Assembly (NCBI GenBank): GCA_003533825.1
Contig: DQCG01000226.1
Location: 1 to 9,260, forward strand
DNA length: 9,260 bases
Direction: 5' to 3'
Source of the DNA: Phycisphaerales bacterium
GTDB taxonomy: Bacteria; Planctomycetota; Phycisphaerae; Sedimentisphaerales; Anaerobacaceae
In this document: positions 8,601-9,260 of the stretch, piece after piece
How positions within the stretch are numbered: the first letter of the stretch is position 1
How the letters are laid out: every line of letters begins with the position of its first letter
Translations under genes and position numbers: made by a program
Notes under the pieces: model-generated
Told to the model about the DNA's origin: nothing
The model's input: only the letters and a program-made list of their open reading frames with translations
Databases searched by the model: none

Positions 8601-9260
8601 AACGCAAGCTCTACTACCGTGAGCTGATTGCTCGTTTCGGCCATCATCTCGCGCTGGAGTGGAACCTGTGCGAAGAGTATAATATTGGTTTTGACCTTGG
8701 ACACGATCGGGTTCGCCGATTTGCCGACTACGTGAAGGCGGTCGATCCGTACGACCACCCAATCACGGTTCATTCGGCCCGTGACCCCATCGAAGCACTC
8801 CAGTTCACCTTCGGCGACGAACGGTTCAGTCTAACCTCGATTCAACTTGGCCAAAGGAAAATCGACTCGCTGACCGAGCAGTTCCGCGAGGCCACGGCCA
8901 AGGCCGGACGGCCGCTGCCGGTCTCGATGGATGAGTTCACGATCGACAAGGGCCAGGAGAAAGGACATATCCCCGTCGACGACGCCAAGCGGTGGCGCAA
9001 GGAAAAGCTTTGGCCCACATATCTGTCGGGAGGCAACATTGAATTCATTCTCGGTGACCTGCTTAAGACGGACAGTTTCAAGACTCCCGAACGCGACAAG
9101 CTGTGGGACTACGTATGGTATGCCCGCCGGTTCATGGAAGAGAACTTGCCGTTCTGGGAAATGGAGCCCGCCGACGAATTACTCACCGGCGCGGCGACTA
9201 TCACCGCAACGCAGAACCGTGGCCGGCAACGTTACGAGATTGGAGCTCAGGTTTTTGCCA
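5615..9260 (+). CDS. Multi-enzyme fusion: nucleoside hydrolase / serine hydrolase / DUF5060 / glycosidase barrel; 3' end outside window
   Basis: One frame with no stop for 1,215 codons, running off the window. Residues 1-24 are a signal peptide (hydrophobic FIVIGFAMGLMCLM). Residues about 27-330 are a nucleoside-hydrolase domain: DTDMDSDFDDAGAL (32-45) is the Asp cluster that binds calcium and ribose, and the domain ends with IIDDLMIAPP. A basic linker (about 331-366, with HKKKCG) leads to a serine-hydrolase domain of class C beta-lactamase/esterase type (about 368-705). It has Ser429-Val-Thr-Lys432 (nucleophile and base), YWD at 516-518 in the place of the usual YxN, and SGHNNN from 656 near the third motif. 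Then come DUF5060 (about 712-835: RPLMVNFRGP, GFFDGDGYGDG, RFTPDQSGTW) and a TIM barrel (about 850-1185) with WNLCEEYN, where Glu1020 or Glu1021 is the likely acid/base, and MDEFTI as a later acidic site. From about 1190 a C-terminal domain begins (WEMEPADELL). All parts look intact. Product likely exported; substrate unknown, perhaps a nucleoside-like or N-linked, acylated glycoside. A frame error creating the fusion is unlikely but cannot be excluded. Confidence 0.88.
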   Translation, partial: MTLNRFIVIGFAMGLMCLMCGPLSSKPRIIFDTDMDSDFDDAGALAVLHALADKGECEILAVVHSTSTAWSVGVIDAINTYYHRGDLPIGARKRTDNDNRSSYAEKIAKDTSRFKHNVTDWNHRDVTQAKVLYKSILSKQNDQSTTIVTVGPYLNLLDLLNDPEAVALIRKKVKLLSIMGGHFNPPGHTEWNISQKGRYDDGPKAGKAVIERWPTPVMWSDVHIGVRLPTGKRLQYTAQDNPVREAYRLALHNKWRDHASWDQSAVLFAVRGLRDYWLACTTGWPVMYQDQDGNWATDWLASPDSNHAYLKLKKGSAELAKIIDDLMIAPPTMPTLSSVKDGPHKKKCGAAGDVGQRTKTTADSVAFPGIDWEETAPEAQGVDPAKLESAVEFLKKNAPHDGVKRLVIVRNGRIIWKGDQANRRQCVYSVTKAFTSTAHGLLIDDGKCTLDTLAKDCNPKLAQHYPTVTLRHLATMTSGIDGVGGSYDCDAEGRCDENALVDPLPPFFAPGTKFQYWDEATQQYGFVLTKIAGRSLPDLLQRLILGPIGIQEVGWRTDATRKVLNWTGGLEITAIDLARFGHLFLNRGRWNGNQLISAEWVDTATSVQVPPSIPDALPTSNRKGSGVYGYHWWPNGTRPDGTLRWQHAPHGTYGRSGHNNNDLFVLPAWNMVIVRLGLDERKSSGGFPITNETYSEFFKRVGEAILDPIVEGDRRVWRPLMVNFRGPAASETDDDPNPFLDYRLQVTFRGPSGQKYNVAGFFDGDGYGDGSGNVWRVRFTPDQSGTWHYKTSFRQGDKVAISLDPNEGKPIALDGKADSFEVAPRNPKAPGYLKWGRLEYVGKHYLKFKDGPYWIRGGTDSPENLLAYDGFDNTPPSHRYAAHAEDWRPGDPDWDAGKGRAIIGILNYLAAKRVNSIYFLTMNIGGDGGDVWPWVGSPNPKGSPRNDNLHFDISKLNQWETVFAHAQRKGILLHFVLNEAEKPNKQELDNGELDTERKLYYRELIARFGHHLALEWNLCEEYNIGFDLGHDRVRRFADYVKAVDPYDHPITVHSARDPIEALQFTFGDERFSLTSIQLGQRKIDSLTEQFREATAKAGRPLPVSMDEFTIDKGQEKGHIPVDDAKRWRKEKLWPTYLSGGNIEFILGDLLKTDSFKTPERDKLWDYVWYARRFMEENLPFWEMEPADELLTGAATITATQNRGRQRYEIGAQVFA
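9161..9237 (+). repeat. Functional partner of the decayed copy at 1404-1480
   Basis: This 77-base stretch inside the large fusion gene matches 1404-1480 at 64 of 77 bases with no gaps, in the same orientation and about 7.8 kb away. It encodes the junction between the glycosidase barrel and the C-terminal domain. Similarity before it is weak, and after it the two sequences part within a few bases of a likely indel. Confidence 0.75.

Noticed and set aside
7640..8773. Long open frame on the minus strand (377 codons) opposite the large fusion gene
   Set aside because: It is antisense to a stretch with clear DUF5060 and glycosidase motifs, shows no recognisable domain, and is explained by the GC-rich codon pattern of the + strand gene.

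Overview
The window looks like a chromosomal stretch from a member of the PVC bacteria (Planctomycetota, Verrucomicrobiota, Kiritimatiellota or relatives). This is inferred from the gene content: a DUF1080 domain joined to VCBS/FG-GAP calcium-binding repeats, a Tat-exported Gfo/Idh/MocA oxidoreductase, a Tat-exported nitrilase-type amidase, and very large exported carbohydrate-active proteins. Base composition is moderate, roughly mid-50s % GC by partial hand count. No tRNA, rRNA, CRISPR array, transposase or phage gene is visible.

Layout, all on the + strand: (1) 2-1309, the 3' part of a secreted-type protein with the end of a DUF1080 domain followed by seven VCBS repeats, entering from outside the window. 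(2) 1310-1546, a gap holding a decayed fragment (core 1392-1482) of a gene related to the C-terminal region of the last gene in the window. (3) 1547-2611, a Tat-exported carbon-nitrogen hydrolase with an intact Glu-Lys-Cys triad. (4) 2675-4129, a secreted TIM-barrel glycosidase-like protein of GHL15 type with a GTG start. (5) 4158-5504, a Tat-exported Gfo/Idh/MocA oxidoreductase. (6) 5615-9260 and beyond, one uninterrupted frame of more than 1,215 codons. It joins a signal peptide, a nucleoside-hydrolase domain, a serine-hydrolase (class C beta-lactamase-like) domain, a DUF5060 domain, a TIM-barrel glycosidase domain and the beginning of a further C-terminal domain.

Genes 3 to 6 are separated by gaps of 63, 28 and 110 bases and could be one transcription unit; no convincing promoter or terminator was found between them. 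Every gene whose N-terminus is visible appears to carry an export signal. The set therefore reads as an extracytoplasmic catabolic cluster acting on glycosidic, N-glycosidic, ester/amide and oxidisable sugar bonds. The actual substrate cannot be read from the sequence.

The two points that most deserve attention are the multi-enzyme fusion at 5615-9260 and the decayed copy of its tail at 1392-1482. Together they suggest that genes of this family have duplicated, recombined and been partly lost at this locus.
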